Assembly: GCA_964413535.1 (NCBI GenBank)
Contig: CAYPTB010000027.1
Location: forward strand, 1 to 64,000
Reading direction: 5' to 3'
Source: CAYPTB01 sp964413535
GTDB taxonomy: Bacteria; Planctomycetota; UBA1135; GCA-002686595
Length of the DNA: 64,000 bases
Within the stretch, counting starts at the first letter, position 1. Every line of letters starts with the position of its first letter. Made by a program: the position numbers and the translations under genes. The notes below the pieces were generated by a model. It saw nothing but the letters and a program-made list of their open reading frames with translations, did not search any database and had not been told where the DNA came from. Below are positions 1 through 10,484 of this stretch, piece after piece.

Positions 1-2018
<2,018 letters not shown>

Positions 2019-2170
2019 GGGCGGTGTGCGATCCAGTGCTCCTCGGGGACACCTCACGCCGAGGTCGTTGCGTCCGCGCCGGAGCGGTCGAAGAGGCTAA
2101 TCCATTCGGCTTCCATACCCCAGACCTCGAGGGGAATTGCCCCCGGGGCCCGCGCAGTGGCCGGTCCACC

Positions 2171-2995
2171 TCACGGTGGCGTGTCGCGTTCGAGCAGGCG
2201 CGCGATCATCGCGCACAGGACCTGTCGCGGGTACGGCTTGCGGAGGAAACCGCTGACGCGCTGGAGGCGGTCCAGGTCGATGTCGGCCGCCGTGGCCAGC
2301 AAGACCGGGAGATCGCGCAGGCGAGGATCTTCGCGCATCCGCGCGAGGACCTCTTGTCCGTCGAACACCGGCATCTCCAGGTCCAGCAGCAGGAGGTCGG
2401 GCAACGGGTCGCGCTGCAAGCGGTCCAGCACTTCCCCGCCGTCGTGGGCGAGCTCGACTTCGTACCCGCGCGCCTGGAGCAGCGCCTTGAGCCCGAAGGC
2501 CACGTTCGCTTCGTCGTCGACGACCAGGAGTCGCAGGCGTTTCTCCTCCTCGCGCTCCACACGCGCGAGCTCTTCCACGAGCGCGCGCAGGTCGGCGTGC
2601 GTGGGCAACCCGGCCTCGCTCCAGGCGCGCTCGATCTGCGCCTTGAGGAGGCGGTTCTGCCCCTTGACCAGCTCCCACTCGCCGAAATCGGGGGAGTCGG
2701 GGCGGATCTCGAGGTTGTCGTGCGTGTCGACGGAGAAGAAGAACTCCCCGCGCACGAGATACTCCTGGATCACGAACTTCATGAAGGGATAGCGGCTGTT
2801 GCCCATTCGCAGGCTCAGGCGCCGGGTCCCCCCGCCCTCTTCCTTCTCGAAGCGAGCGAGGACCTCCTCGAGCGTCTCGAAACCTTCCAGGTCGGCGGTC
2901 GAGATCGGGGACTTGCTGCCCTGCGGCCACGCGAAGCGCGTGTAGATGTCGGCGGCACGACGCACGTGTCCGGTCGTCATCTCTTCGAGCCGCAT
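2171..2995 (-). CDS. Response regulator with an unrecognised N-terminal domain
   Basis: This 274-residue protein ends in a CheY-like receiver (about residues 150-270). It shows the acidic pocket LLVVDDE, the phospho-acceptor aspartate in LLLLDLEMP, the alanine/threonine switch region LLATAAD and the conserved lysine in FLRKPYP. The first 130 or so residues (SLRMGNSRYPFMKFV and following) form a separate domain I do not recognise, joined by a short charged helix (VEELARVEREEEKR). No DNA-binding or output enzyme domain follows, so the N-terminal part may be the output or a protein-interaction module. No histidine kinase is adjacent. It lies between lspA and secA on the same strand. The ATG chosen gives MRLEEM; a second ATG five codons later is possible. 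No strong ribosome binding site decides between them. Confidence 0.8.
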   Translation of the reverse strand: MRLEEMTTGHVRRAADIYTRFAWPQGSKSPISTADLEGFETLEEVLARFEKEEGGGTRRLSLRMGNSRYPFMKFVIQEYLVRGEFFFSVDTHDNLEIRPDSPDFGEWELVKGQNRLLKAQIERAWSEAGLPTHADLRALVEELARVEREEEKRLRLLVVDDEANVAFGLKALLQARGYEVELAHDGGEVLDRLQRDPLPDLLLLDLEMPVFDGQEVLARMREDPRLRDLPVLLATAADIDLDRLQRVSGFLRKPYPRQVLCAMIARLLERDTPP

Positions 2996-3093
2996 GGCAC
3001 CCGCTGCGACCCGACGCTCGCGGGGCGAGCGCAGGTCGAACCGCTACCCCTTCTTGCAGAGCGTACTGGGCGAATACCGACCCGGCAACGCGC

Positions 3094-3681
3094 TCACGCA
3101 GCCGGCGGCGCGACGCCGCCATCGCGAACGGATCCCGCAGGGTCCGGCCCGGGCTCGTCCTTCCCGAAGAAACCGGAGAAGAGCAGGATCGCCGCACCAC
3201 ACGTGATGCACGAGTCCGCGACGTTGAAGGTCGGGAAGTGATAGTCCCACACACCGAAGTACACGTCGATGAAGTCCCGCACGGCTCCGAACGGATGGCC
3301 GGGCGGCGGGTCGAGCGCGAGGTTGTCGAACAAGTTCCCCAGCGCGCCCGAGAGGACGAGCACGAGCGCACAGGTCATCAGGGTCCGATTCGACCGCAGC
3401 AGGAGCCACGAGAGGACCCCCACCGCGATCACCCTCCCCACGACGAGCACCCAGGGGTAGGAGCGCAGCAGTCCCCACGCAGCTCCGGTGTTGCGCGAGA
3501 GCATCAGGGACAGCCAGTCACCGGCGATGGGGAAACGCAAGTGACCATGGACGTCCCGAACGGTCCCCGAGGGCAGCTCCTCCATCCAGGCGAAGACCGC
3601 GGCCTTGGACCACAGGTCCAGGGCCAAGAGGAGTCCCACGAGTGCGAAGCGCGGCCAGGGCAGGCCTCCGGCCCCGGGCAT
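3094..3681 (-). CDS. lspA: Lipoprotein signal peptidase (signal peptidase II)
   Basis: LspA is the inner-membrane aspartyl protease that removes the signal peptide from diacylglyceryl-modified prolipoproteins. The 195-residue protein has four hydrophobic segments and the family signature blocks: RNTGAAWGLL, SGALGNLFDNL, and the catalytic-aspartate regions RDFIDVYF and FNVADSCIT. It has an insertion after the second block (DPPPGHPFGAV). The start ATG overlaps the TGA of the upstream DksA-like gene by one base (TGATG), implying translational coupling. Several predicted lipoproteins in this window (gamma-glutamyltransferase, the HEEGH protein) would be substrates. Confidence 0.95.
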   Translation of the reverse strand: MPGAGGLPWPRFALVGLLLALDLWSKAAVFAWMEELPSGTVRDVHGHLRFPIAGDWLSLMLSRNTGAAWGLLRSYPWVLVVGRVIAVGVLSWLLLRSNRTLMTCALVLVLSGALGNLFDNLALDPPPGHPFGAVRDFIDVYFGVWDYHFPTFNVADSCITCGAAILLFSGFFGKDEPGPDPAGSVRDGGVAPPAA

Positions 3682-4058
3682 CAGGAAGCTTCTTGCTCGA
3701 GCATGCGCTGGCAATCGATGCAGTTGCGCGTGTGGGGAACCGCGTGGAGCCGCTCCTTGACGATCCAGTTCTCGCACAGGAGGCAGCGTCCGAACGAGCC
3801 GTCGTCGACCCGGTCGAGGGCCTCGTCGATCAACCGCAGGGAGTGCTCGTCGAGCTGGAGCAGCTCGAGGCTGAACTCCTGGTAGAAGCTGTCCGACCCG
3901 CTGTCCGCCTGGTTGTCGACCCCGGCCTTCTCGCCATCGATCCCGAACGCGTCCCGCTCGAGCTCCGAGATGTCGCCGGTGATCATTCCGCGCAGTTGCA
4001 CGAGCATCTGCCGGTAGGCCTTGAGGTCCTTGGGAGTCGGCTTCCGGGAAGGGGGCAT
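3681..4058 (-). CDS. DksA/TraR-type C4 zinc-finger protein
   Basis: This is a 125-residue member of the DksA/TraR family, whose members modulate RNA polymerase through its secondary channel or act as small zinc regulators. The C-terminus has the four-cysteine finger (CLLC then CIDC, spaced as in DksA). The N-terminal half is helical and acidic (ISELERDAFGIDGEK, DNQADSGSD), as in the coiled-coil hairpin. Planctomycete-type genomes often have such a gene directly before lspA; here the two are fused at TGATG. The chosen ATG gives MPPSRKPTPKD; the frame stays open upstream for about 100 codons but with arginine-rich low-quality sequence. The name dksA is not assigned because the family has several paralogues with different roles. 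Confidence 0.88.
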   Translation of the reverse strand: MPPSRKPTPKDLKAYRQMLVQLRGMITGDISELERDAFGIDGEKAGVDNQADSGSDSFYQEFSLELLQLDEHSLRLIDEALDRVDDGSFGRCLLCENWIVKERLHAVPHTRNCIDCQRMLEQEAS

Positions 4059-4177
4059 CGGCACTCGTTCCCCCCGGTGACGGGGGGTGAATCGGGGATC
4101 CTGTCGGGAACGGCGGCGACTGGAACGGGCGACCCACGGCCCATCTCGAACCGCGTCTCCAGCGAATTGGGGGCGGG

Positions 4178-4206
4178 AGTATAGGTACGGCTCGGGATGC
4201 CTACAA
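4178..4206 (-). promoter_or_regulatory. Predicted sigma-70 promoter for the dksA-like/lspA operon
   Basis: Reading the minus strand, a -35-like TTGTAG is followed after exactly 17 bases by TATACT, which matches the -10 consensus at five of six positions. The predicted start would lie about 110 bases before the DksA-like ATG. This is pattern matching only. Confidence 0.45.
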
Positions 4207-4281
4207 GGTCCCCTCGAGCCCGCTGCGGGACCCTCCGGTGGGAGCTTGCACTGGCTCGCGCCAGTCCCGAGCCTGGCGGGT

Positions 4282-5199
4282 GTGACGAAAGGCGCCGCGC
4301 TCCCCCCCCGCCTGTCCGACGGCATCGCGGACCTGCTCCAAGCGCTGCGCGTCGAGGCGGGGGTGGCCCGCAACACGCTCGCAGCCTACGGTCGCAACAC
4401 GCGGCGCTTCGCCTGCTGGGCCGGAGCGCGCGGCGCCGCGAGCTGGAGCGAGGTGTCGAGCTCGGCCGTCGTCGACTACCTCGCGCACCTGCGCGAGGCC
4501 GGCCTCTCGGAGACGAGCACCGCGCAGCACTTGGCGAGCCTGCGCGTACTCTTCCGTCACCTGGTCGGGCTGGGAGCCCTCGACCGCGATCCCGCGGCCC
4601 GCATCCGATCCCCGGTGCTGCGACGATCGCTGCCGACCGTGCTGTCGGTCGCGGAAGTCGAAGCCCTGCTCGTCGCACCGGCGGGGAGCGGTTGGCGAGC
4701 GCAGCGCGACCGAGCGCTCCTCGAGGTGCTGTACGCCTGCGGCGCGCGCGTGAGCGAGGCCGTCGGGTTGCGCACCGACGGGATCGAACCCGCGCTGCGC
4801 GTCCTGCGGCTCACCGGCAAGGGCGGCAAGACGCGCCTCGTGCCCGCGGGAAGACGCGCGGGCGAAGCCCTCGATCAATGGCTCGCCGGCGGACGCCGCG
4901 TGATCGCGGGCGCGCAAATGCGGCGCGAGGTGTTCCTCACCCGGAGCGGGAAGCCCCTGGACCGCACGAATGCCTGGAGGCGCGTCAAGCACGCCGCTCG
5001 CGTCGCCGGCATCCTGCGGCCGATCTCCCCGCACACGTTGCGCCACTCGTTCGCCACCCACCTGATCGAGGGTGGCGCGGACCTGCGCAGCGTCCAGGAG
5101 ATGCTCGGCCACGCCTCGATCCGGACCACGGAGATCTACACGCACCTGGACGGCGAGCACGTGCGCAGCCTGCACCGGCTCTACCATCCGCGCGGTTGA
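4282..5199 (+). CDS. xerC: Tyrosine recombinase XerC/XerD
   Basis: This site-specific recombinase normally resolves chromosome dimers at dif with FtsK. The 305-residue protein has a SAM-like N-terminal core-binding domain (about 1-95) and a C-terminal catalytic domain. The full catalytic set is visible: the arginine in CGARVSEAVGL, the lysine in LTGKGGKTR, the HxxR in SPHTLRHSFATHL, the histidine in MLGHASIRTTEIY and the tyrosine nucleophile in that same block. The GTG start was chosen because it gives a family-like N-terminus; an upstream extension of about 65 codons is open but unlike Xer proteins. It stands alone, divergent from the DksA-like gene and convergent with uvrC (10-base gap). 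Nothing mobile surrounds it, so a housekeeping Xer role is favoured over a phage or element integrase. Confidence 0.9.
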   Translation: MTKGAALPPRLSDGIADLLQALRVEAGVARNTLAAYGRNTRRFACWAGARGAASWSEVSSSAVVDYLAHLREAGLSETSTAQHLASLRVLFRHLVGLGALDRDPAARIRSPVLRRSLPTVLSVAEVEALLVAPAGSGWRAQRDRALLEVLYACGARVSEAVGLRTDGIEPALRVLRLTGKGGKTRLVPAGRRAGEALDQWLAGGRRVIAGAQMRREVFLTRSGKPLDRTNAWRRVKHAARVAGILRPISPHTLRHSFATHLIEGGADLRSVQEMLGHASIRTTEIYTHLDGEHVRSLHRLYHPRG

Positions 5200-5209
5200 A
5201 GCCTTGCCC

Positions 5210-7057
5210 TCAGGCCGGCCGCAGGTCCTCGTGGATGCGCTTCGCGAGCTCCATCGAGATCCCGGGCACGCCCGCCAGCGCCTCCACGCTCGCGGCGCGG
5301 ACGCCCGCGACGCTGCCGAAGGTCTTGAGCAGCGCCTTGCGCTTCGCGGGCCCGACCCCGGCGATCGAATCGAGCTGCGAGCGGATGCGGCCGCGTTCCT
5401 TGCGGTGATAGGTGATCGCGAAGCGGTGCGCTTCGTCGCGCACGCGCTCGAGGAGATGGCGAGCGGCGCTCCCCCGGGCGAGCTCGACCGGTCCTGCTTC
5501 GGGCGCGAGGAAGACGCGCTCCTCGCTCGCCGACCTGCGCGCGCCTCGCACCCTGCGCTCGGCGCGCGCCTTCGCGAGCGCGATCACGCGCACGTCCCAC
5601 GCTCCGGCGTCGTCGCGGGCTTGGATGGCGCTCGCGAGCTGCTGCGCGCCTCCGTCGACGACGACCAGGTCGGGCAGGTCGCCCTCGTCGAGACCGCGCC
5701 GCAGGCTGCGCGCCACGACTTCGCGCATGGAGGCGAAGTCGTCCTGACCGGCGACCGAACGCACGCGGAAGCGCCGGTAGCCGGCGCGATCGGGAATCCC
5801 CGCGCGGAAGCGGACGCGGCTCGCGACGACGCTGGTCCCTTGCGTGTTGCTGACGTCGAAGCAATCCACGACGAGCGGCTCCTCCGACTCCGCGAGACCG
5901 AGGAGTCTCGCGAGCTCCCGCATGGCGTCCTCGCCCGCGTCCTCGAAGCGCTCGCGGCGGACGACCTCCGCCTGTGCGTTCTCGCGCGCGAGATCCAGCA
6001 TGCGCCGGCGCTCGCCCCCCGCGGGCACGACCAGCCGCACCCCGCGGCCCAGCACTTCCGCGAGCAGCTCCTCCTCGGCGGGATGCGCGGGCAGCACGAT
6101 CTCGCGCGGCGTCTCGCGGCGGCCGCCGGCGTACAGCGCCGTCAAGACGACGTGCAACAGCTCCTCGTCGGGCAGCTCGGAGCGGAAGGCGTGGCCCCGG
6201 CTCTCCGACATGCGTCCCTCGCGAAACGCGATCCTGTGCACGACGGCGAGCCCGCCCGAGCGGACCAGTCCGAGCACGTCGCGCTCGACGTCGTCGCTCG
6301 GCCGAACGCCTTGTCGCTCGACCGTGCGGCGCAGCGCGGCGAGCCGATCGCGCCAACCCGCGGCGAGCTCGTACTCGAGCTTCTCCGCCGCTTGGGTCAT
6401 GCGGCCGGTGAGATCCGCCTCGAGCTCGGCCGTGTCCCCGGCCAGGATCCGCTCGGCGCGCAGGACGAGCTCGGAGTACTCCGCTTCGTCCACGAGCCCC
6501 ACGCACGGAGCGGCGCACAACCCGAGTTGATGCTTGAGGCACGGTCGCGAGCGATGGTTCATCACCGAGTCGGTGCAGTCGCGCAGCGGCACGACGCGGT
6601 GCAGGTCGGAGAGCACCCGGCGCACCGAACGCGACGACGAGAACGGACCGAAGAAGCGCGAACGCCCGCGCCCGGCGCGCTTGCCGTGCCGCGGACTGTG
6701 CGCGCGCACGAGCTTGGGGCGCGGGAAACGCTCGCCCTCGTCGATGCGGATCATGAGGAACGACTTGTCGTCCTTGAGCCGCACGTTGTGCGGGGGCTTG
6801 TGCTGTTTGACGAGCGCGTCCTCGAGCAGCAACGCCTCCGACTCCGTGCGCGTCACGATCGTCTCGACCGAGCACGCGTCGCGCTCGAGGAACTGCACGC
6901 CCAGGCGTCCGTCGCCGCCCGGGCGCCGGTAGCTCGCGAGCCGCGCGCGCAGGCTGCGCGCCTTGCCCACGTACAGGACGCGTCCCTCGGCGTCCTTGAA
7001 GAGGTAGACGCCGGGTCGCGCCGGCACGCCCTCGATCGACCAGACGGGCTCGCTCAC
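5210..7057 (-). CDS. uvrC: Excinuclease ABC subunit UvrC
   Basis: UvrC makes the two incisions flanking a DNA lesion in nucleotide excision repair. The 615-residue protein shows the GIY-YIG nuclease at the N-terminus (PGVYLFKDAEGRVLYVGKA). A cysteine-rich stretch follows (CLKHQLGLCAAPCVG), then a UVR helix (EKLEYELAAGWRDRLAALR). The RNase H-like endonuclease is marked by DCFDVSNTQGTS and VVVDGG, and the protein ends in paired HhH motifs (IAGVGPAKRKALL, LAGVPGIS). The start is GTG, overlapping the TGA of uvrB by four bases (GTGA), so the two genes are probably translationally coupled. That arrangement keeps UvrB and UvrC in one transcript. Confidence 0.96.
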   Translation of the reverse strand: MSEPVWSIEGVPARPGVYLFKDAEGRVLYVGKARSLRARLASYRRPGGDGRLGVQFLERDACSVETIVTRTESEALLLEDALVKQHKPPHNVRLKDDKSFLMIRIDEGERFPRPKLVRAHSPRHGKRAGRGRSRFFGPFSSSRSVRRVLSDLHRVVPLRDCTDSVMNHRSRPCLKHQLGLCAAPCVGLVDEAEYSELVLRAERILAGDTAELEADLTGRMTQAAEKLEYELAAGWRDRLAALRRTVERQGVRPSDDVERDVLGLVRSGGLAVVHRIAFREGRMSESRGHAFRSELPDEELLHVVLTALYAGGRRETPREIVLPAHPAEEELLAEVLGRGVRLVVPAGGERRRMLDLARENAQAEVVRRERFEDAGEDAMRELARLLGLAESEEPLVVDCFDVSNTQGTSVVASRVRFRAGIPDRAGYRRFRVRSVAGQDDFASMREVVARSLRRGLDEGDLPDLVVVDGGAQQLASAIQARDDAGAWDVRVIALAKARAERRVRGARRSASEERVFLAPEAGPVELARGSAARHLLERVRDEAHRFAITYHRKERGRIRSQLDSIAGVGPAKRKALLKTFGSVAGVRAASVEALAGVPGISMELAKRIHEDLRPA

Positions 7058-9075
7058 CGCGCGAGCTCCAAGCGCTCCAGCTCGCGGATGCGGTCGCGCA
7101 AGCGCCCGGCGTCCTCGAAGCGCAACTCCTCCGCGGCGTGGCGCATCTCGTCCTGCAGCTTGGCGAGCTCGCCGCGCAGTCGTCCGAGGTCCCAGCGCTG
7201 CGCGGGATCCTCGCGCACGGACCCGGCCGCCTCGGGCAGCTCGACGGCGCTGTAGTCCATGTCGTACACGGCCTCGATCCCCTCGCGGATCGGCTTGATG
7301 ATCGTCTTCGGCACGATCCCGTGCTCGGCGTTGTACGCGGCTTGCACCTCGCGGCGGCGGCCGACCACGTCGAGCGTGCGCTGGATCGAGTCCGTGACCT
7401 TGTCCGCGTACAGGAGCACCCGGCCTTCGACGTTGCGCGCCGCTCGCCCGCAAGTCTGCACCAGCGAAGTCGTGGAGCGCAGGAAGCCCTCCTTGTCGGC
7501 GTCGAGCACGCCCACGAGCGCCACTTCCGGCAAGTCGAGCCCCTCGCGCAAGAGATTGATGCCGACCAGCACGTCGAACTCGCCCAGGCGCAGATCGCGC
7601 AGGATCTGCGTGCGCTCGAGCACGTCGATCTCGGAATGCAGGTAGCGCACGCGCACGCCGAGCTCCGCGTAGTAGGTCGTGAGCTCCTCGGCCGAACGCT
7701 TCGTGAGGGTCGTGACGAGCGTGCGCCAACCCGCCGCCGTCGTCTTGCGGATCTCCGCCAGTAGATCGTCGACCTGCGTGCGCGCCGGCCGGACTTCGAT
7801 GGCCGGGTCGAGCAGCCCCGTGGGCCGGACGATCTGCTCCGCGACCCGCTCCTCGGAGGCCTCGAGCTCGTACTTCCCGGGGGTCGCGGAGACGTACACC
7901 ACCTGACGCACGAGCCGCTCCCACTCCTCGAAGCGCAACGGGCGATTGTCGAGGGCGCTCGGCAGTCGGAAGCCGTACTCGACGAGCGTCTCCTTGCGCG
8001 AGCGGTCGCCCCGGTACATCCCGCCCACCTGCGGGATCGACACGTGGCTCTCGTCCACGAACACGATCCAGTCCTCCGGGAAGTAGTTGAGCAGCGTGAA
8101 CGGCGGCTCGCCCGCCGCGCGCCCGTCCATCCAGCGCGAGTAGTTCTCGATCCCGTTGCACACGCCGACCTCGCGCAGCATCTCCAGGTCGTAGCGCGTG
8201 CGCTGCTCGAGCCGCTGGGCCTCGAGCAGCTTGTCGGCGCGGCGCAGCTCGGAGAGACGCCCGTCGAGCTCCTCCTCGATGCCCGCGCAGGCCGCGAGCA
8301 CGCGCTCCTTGGGCGTCACGTAGTGACCCGACGGGTAGACGACGACGCGCTCCAGCTCTCCGAGGATCTCCCCGCGCAGCGGATCCACCTCCAGCAGGGC
8401 TTCGATCTCGTCGCCGAAGAGCTCGATGCGCACGACCTTGTTGTCCTCGTACGCCGGGAAGACCTCGACGACGTCCCCCCGTGCCCGGAACGTGCCGCGC
8501 CGGAAGTCGAGGTTGTTGCGCGGGTACTGGAGCTGCGTCAGGCGGCGCAGCAGGTCCTCGCGCTCGAGCGCCGCTCCCACCTCGAGCGGCAGCGCCATCC
8601 CTTCGTAGTTCGACGGCGAACCGAGACCGTAGATGCAGGAGACGGAAGCGACGATCACGACGTCGCGCCGCTCGAGCAGCGAGCGCGTGGCGCTGTTGCG
8701 CAGACGCTCGATGTTCTCGTTGCGGCTGGCGTCCTTCTCGATGAACGTGTCCGACGAGGGCACGTAGGCCTCGGGCTGGTAGTAGTCGTAGTAGCTGACG
8801 AAGTACTCGACCGCGTTCTCCGGAAAGAGCTCCTTGAACTCGGAGTAGAGCTGCGCGGCGAGCGTCTTGTTGGGCGAGAGCACGAGCGCCGGACGATCCA
8901 ACTCGGCGATGGCCGCGGCCATCGTGAACGTCTTGCCCGAGCCCGTGATCCCGAGCAGGCACTGGTGGCGCAGGCCGGCGCGGACCCAGCCCACGAGCGC
9001 TTCGATCGCGCGCGGTTGATCGCCGGTCGGCTCGAAGGGACGGGCCAGTCGGAAGGAACTCTGGGTGCCGGGCAT
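7054..9075 (-). CDS. uvrB: Excinuclease ABC subunit UvrB
   Basis: UvrB is the damage-verifying helicase-like subunit of the UvrABC excinuclease. Of 673 residues, the N-terminal part has Walker A (GITGSGKTFT) and the lesion-clamping beta-hairpin (YFVSYYDYYQPEAYVP). The DESH box lies near the middle, and helicase motifs V/VI (GINLLREGLDLPEV, QTCGRAARN) follow. A C-terminal UVR motif binds UvrC. The start ATG (MPGTQSSFRL) is preceded by AAGGTGG at usable spacing. It is the first gene of the uvrBC pair and is divergent from the zinc-ribbon gene across about 200 bases. A sequence resembling a -10 box (CCTATAAGG) lies just upstream of the start but no clear -35 was found. I see no LexA-type operator that I can defend. 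Confidence 0.97.
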   Translation of the reverse strand: MPGTQSSFRLARPFEPTGDQPRAIEALVGWVRAGLRHQCLLGITGSGKTFTMAAAIAELDRPALVLSPNKTLAAQLYSEFKELFPENAVEYFVSYYDYYQPEAYVPSSDTFIEKDASRNENIERLRNSATRSLLERRDVVIVASVSCIYGLGSPSNYEGMALPLEVGAALEREDLLRRLTQLQYPRNNLDFRRGTFRARGDVVEVFPAYEDNKVVRIELFGDEIEALLEVDPLRGEILGELERVVVYPSGHYVTPKERVLAACAGIEEELDGRLSELRRADKLLEAQRLEQRTRYDLEMLREVGVCNGIENYSRWMDGRAAGEPPFTLLNYFPEDWIVFVDESHVSIPQVGGMYRGDRSRKETLVEYGFRLPSALDNRPLRFEEWERLVRQVVYVSATPGKYELEASEERVAEQIVRPTGLLDPAIEVRPARTQVDDLLAEIRKTTAAGWRTLVTTLTKRSAEELTTYYAELGVRVRYLHSEIDVLERTQILRDLRLGEFDVLVGINLLREGLDLPEVALVGVLDADKEGFLRSTTSLVQTCGRAARNVEGRVLLYADKVTDSIQRTLDVVGRRREVQAAYNAEHGIVPKTIIKPIREGIEAVYDMDYSAVELPEAAGSVREDPAQRWDLGRLRGELAKLQDEMRHAAEELRFEDAGRLRDRIRELERLELAR

Positions 9076-9278
9076 GAGGGAGGCCACCTTATAGGTAGGG
9101 AGCGCGCGTCGCATGGCCCGGGAGGGCGCGGTCCGGCGCACGCACGAGCGTCGAAAGCCGACCCGAACACGTTGTGGACGTGCGCCTTATGTCCGACCCG
9201 GGCTCCCGGCTCGGCTTGCGTGCTCGCCGGGTGACGCTTACGCTTGCCGGGTCCGCCGCTGGCGGATCGCCGGCCTTC

Positions 9279-10472
9279 ATGCGCATCGAGTGTCCCTTCT
9301 GCCATGCCCAGTCTCGCTTGCCCGACAGCAAGGAGGGCTCGAAGGTCCGCTGCGCGGCTTGCTCGAAGGTGTACCGCGCGCGCGAGATCGGATCCGGCGC
9401 ATCCAAGTCGAGCTCGTCGACCGCCCCGGTCGTGGCCATCGGGACCGTGGCCGTCGCCGCCCTGATCGCGCTCGTTGCCATGCGCTCCACAGAGGAGCCG
9501 GAGGCGGCGCCCGCACGCGTGGAAGCCTCCGTGAAGCAGGCGCCCGCGCCGATCGAGGCGCCCATCGACGGCACCGGCTGGGACTCTCCGCTGGTCCAGA
9601 CACCCGTGCGCATCCACGCCGCTGCGCGCGCCGGCAACTGGGACCTGTTGCGCGCTTCCCTCGACGCGCCGCGCTGGCTCGCCAGCGAATCCGACGCCGA
9701 TCCGGACGCGCCGCGCGCCGAGCTCGAAGCTGTTTGGAAGGCGTTGCCCGAATCCGAGCAGGAAGCCCACGTCGCGCGCGCCGTCGCCGCGCTCACCGAC
9801 GTCGGCGAGGACGGGCTCGTGGCGGGCTGGGCGCCCTACGACGGCGAGGTCGTCCTGGAGGGTGACCGCGACGCGACCGTGCACCTGTCCGTCACGCCCG
9901 CGGCCGGCGGAGCGCTCAAGCGGACCCTCGTCTGGCGCTTGACCCGCGTCGACGACGCGTGGCGCGCCTGGTCTTGGGAGGAGTGGCTCACCAAGGTCGA
10001 ACGCAAGCGCAAGGAGCGCGGCTACGATCTGGTCGAGCTGAGCGACGGCGCCGTCGTCCGCGAGCGCGACCCGGAGCCCTTGGGGCACCTCGACGACACT
10101 CCGCCGGAGCTGCGACAAAAGATCGACGAGCTCTTGGTCACGATGATCGACCTCGAGCTCACCGCCCAGGCCAGCCGCGCCGCGCGCGAAATGGCCGCGA
10201 TCGGCAAGCCCGCCATCCCCATCCTCCTCACTCACCTCTACGAGAACACGCTCGCGTCGCGCGAAGAGTCGATCCAGGCGAACATCGTCGACACCGCCCT
10301 GCGCGAGATCACGGGTCAGTCGTTCGGCTATCAGCCGCTGTCCCTCGTGGGAGCAGCCATGGGAACCACGGAAGAGCGCCGGCAGAGCGCGATCCGACAG
10401 TGGTTCGCGTGGTGGTTCCGGGCGGGGGAGGACTTCACCGGACCGCCGAGATCCGATTCCCCTCCCGAGTGA
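9279..10472 (+). CDS. Zinc-ribbon, single-TM protein with a C-terminal HEAT-like domain (paralogue 1)
   Basis: Function is unknown. The 397-residue protein starts with an MJ0042-type zinc ribbon (two CxxC pairs, residues about 4-32: CPFC and CAAC). A serine-rich linker follows, then one membrane helix (about 46-68). After an acidic alanine-rich linker comes a long soluble region, which ends in a helical repeat-like block (PAIPILLTHLYENTL, ALREITGQSFGY, AIRQWFAWWF). That C-terminal block matches the downstream gene in order and in key aromatic/glycine positions, so the two are duplicates. The predicted topology puts the ribbon in the cytoplasm and the bulk outside. The ATG giving MRIECPFC is chosen because the ribbon should sit at the very N-terminus. 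The gap to the next gene is 12 bases, so they are one operon. Confidence 0.75.
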   Translation: MRIECPFCHAQSRLPDSKEGSKVRCAACSKVYRAREIGSGASKSSSSTAPVVAIGTVAVAALIALVAMRSTEEPEAAPARVEASVKQAPAPIEAPIDGTGWDSPLVQTPVRIHAAARAGNWDLLRASLDAPRWLASESDADPDAPRAELEAVWKALPESEQEAHVARAVAALTDVGEDGLVAGWAPYDGEVVLEGDRDATVHLSVTPAAGGALKRTLVWRLTRVDDAWRAWSWEEWLTKVERKRKERGYDLVELSDGAVVRERDPEPLGHLDDTPPELRQKIDELLVTMIDLELTAQASRAAREMAAIGKPAIPILLTHLYENTLASREESIQANIVDTALREITGQSFGYQPLSLVGAAMGTTEERRQSAIRQWFAWWFRAGEDFTGPPRSDSPPE

Positions 10473-10484
10473 TTCCCCCCATCC

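Noticed and set aside
4282..5199. Integrase of a mobile island
   Set aside because: The protein fits XerC/D length and layout, no attachment-site duplication or cargo genes are visible, and the flanks are housekeeping genes.
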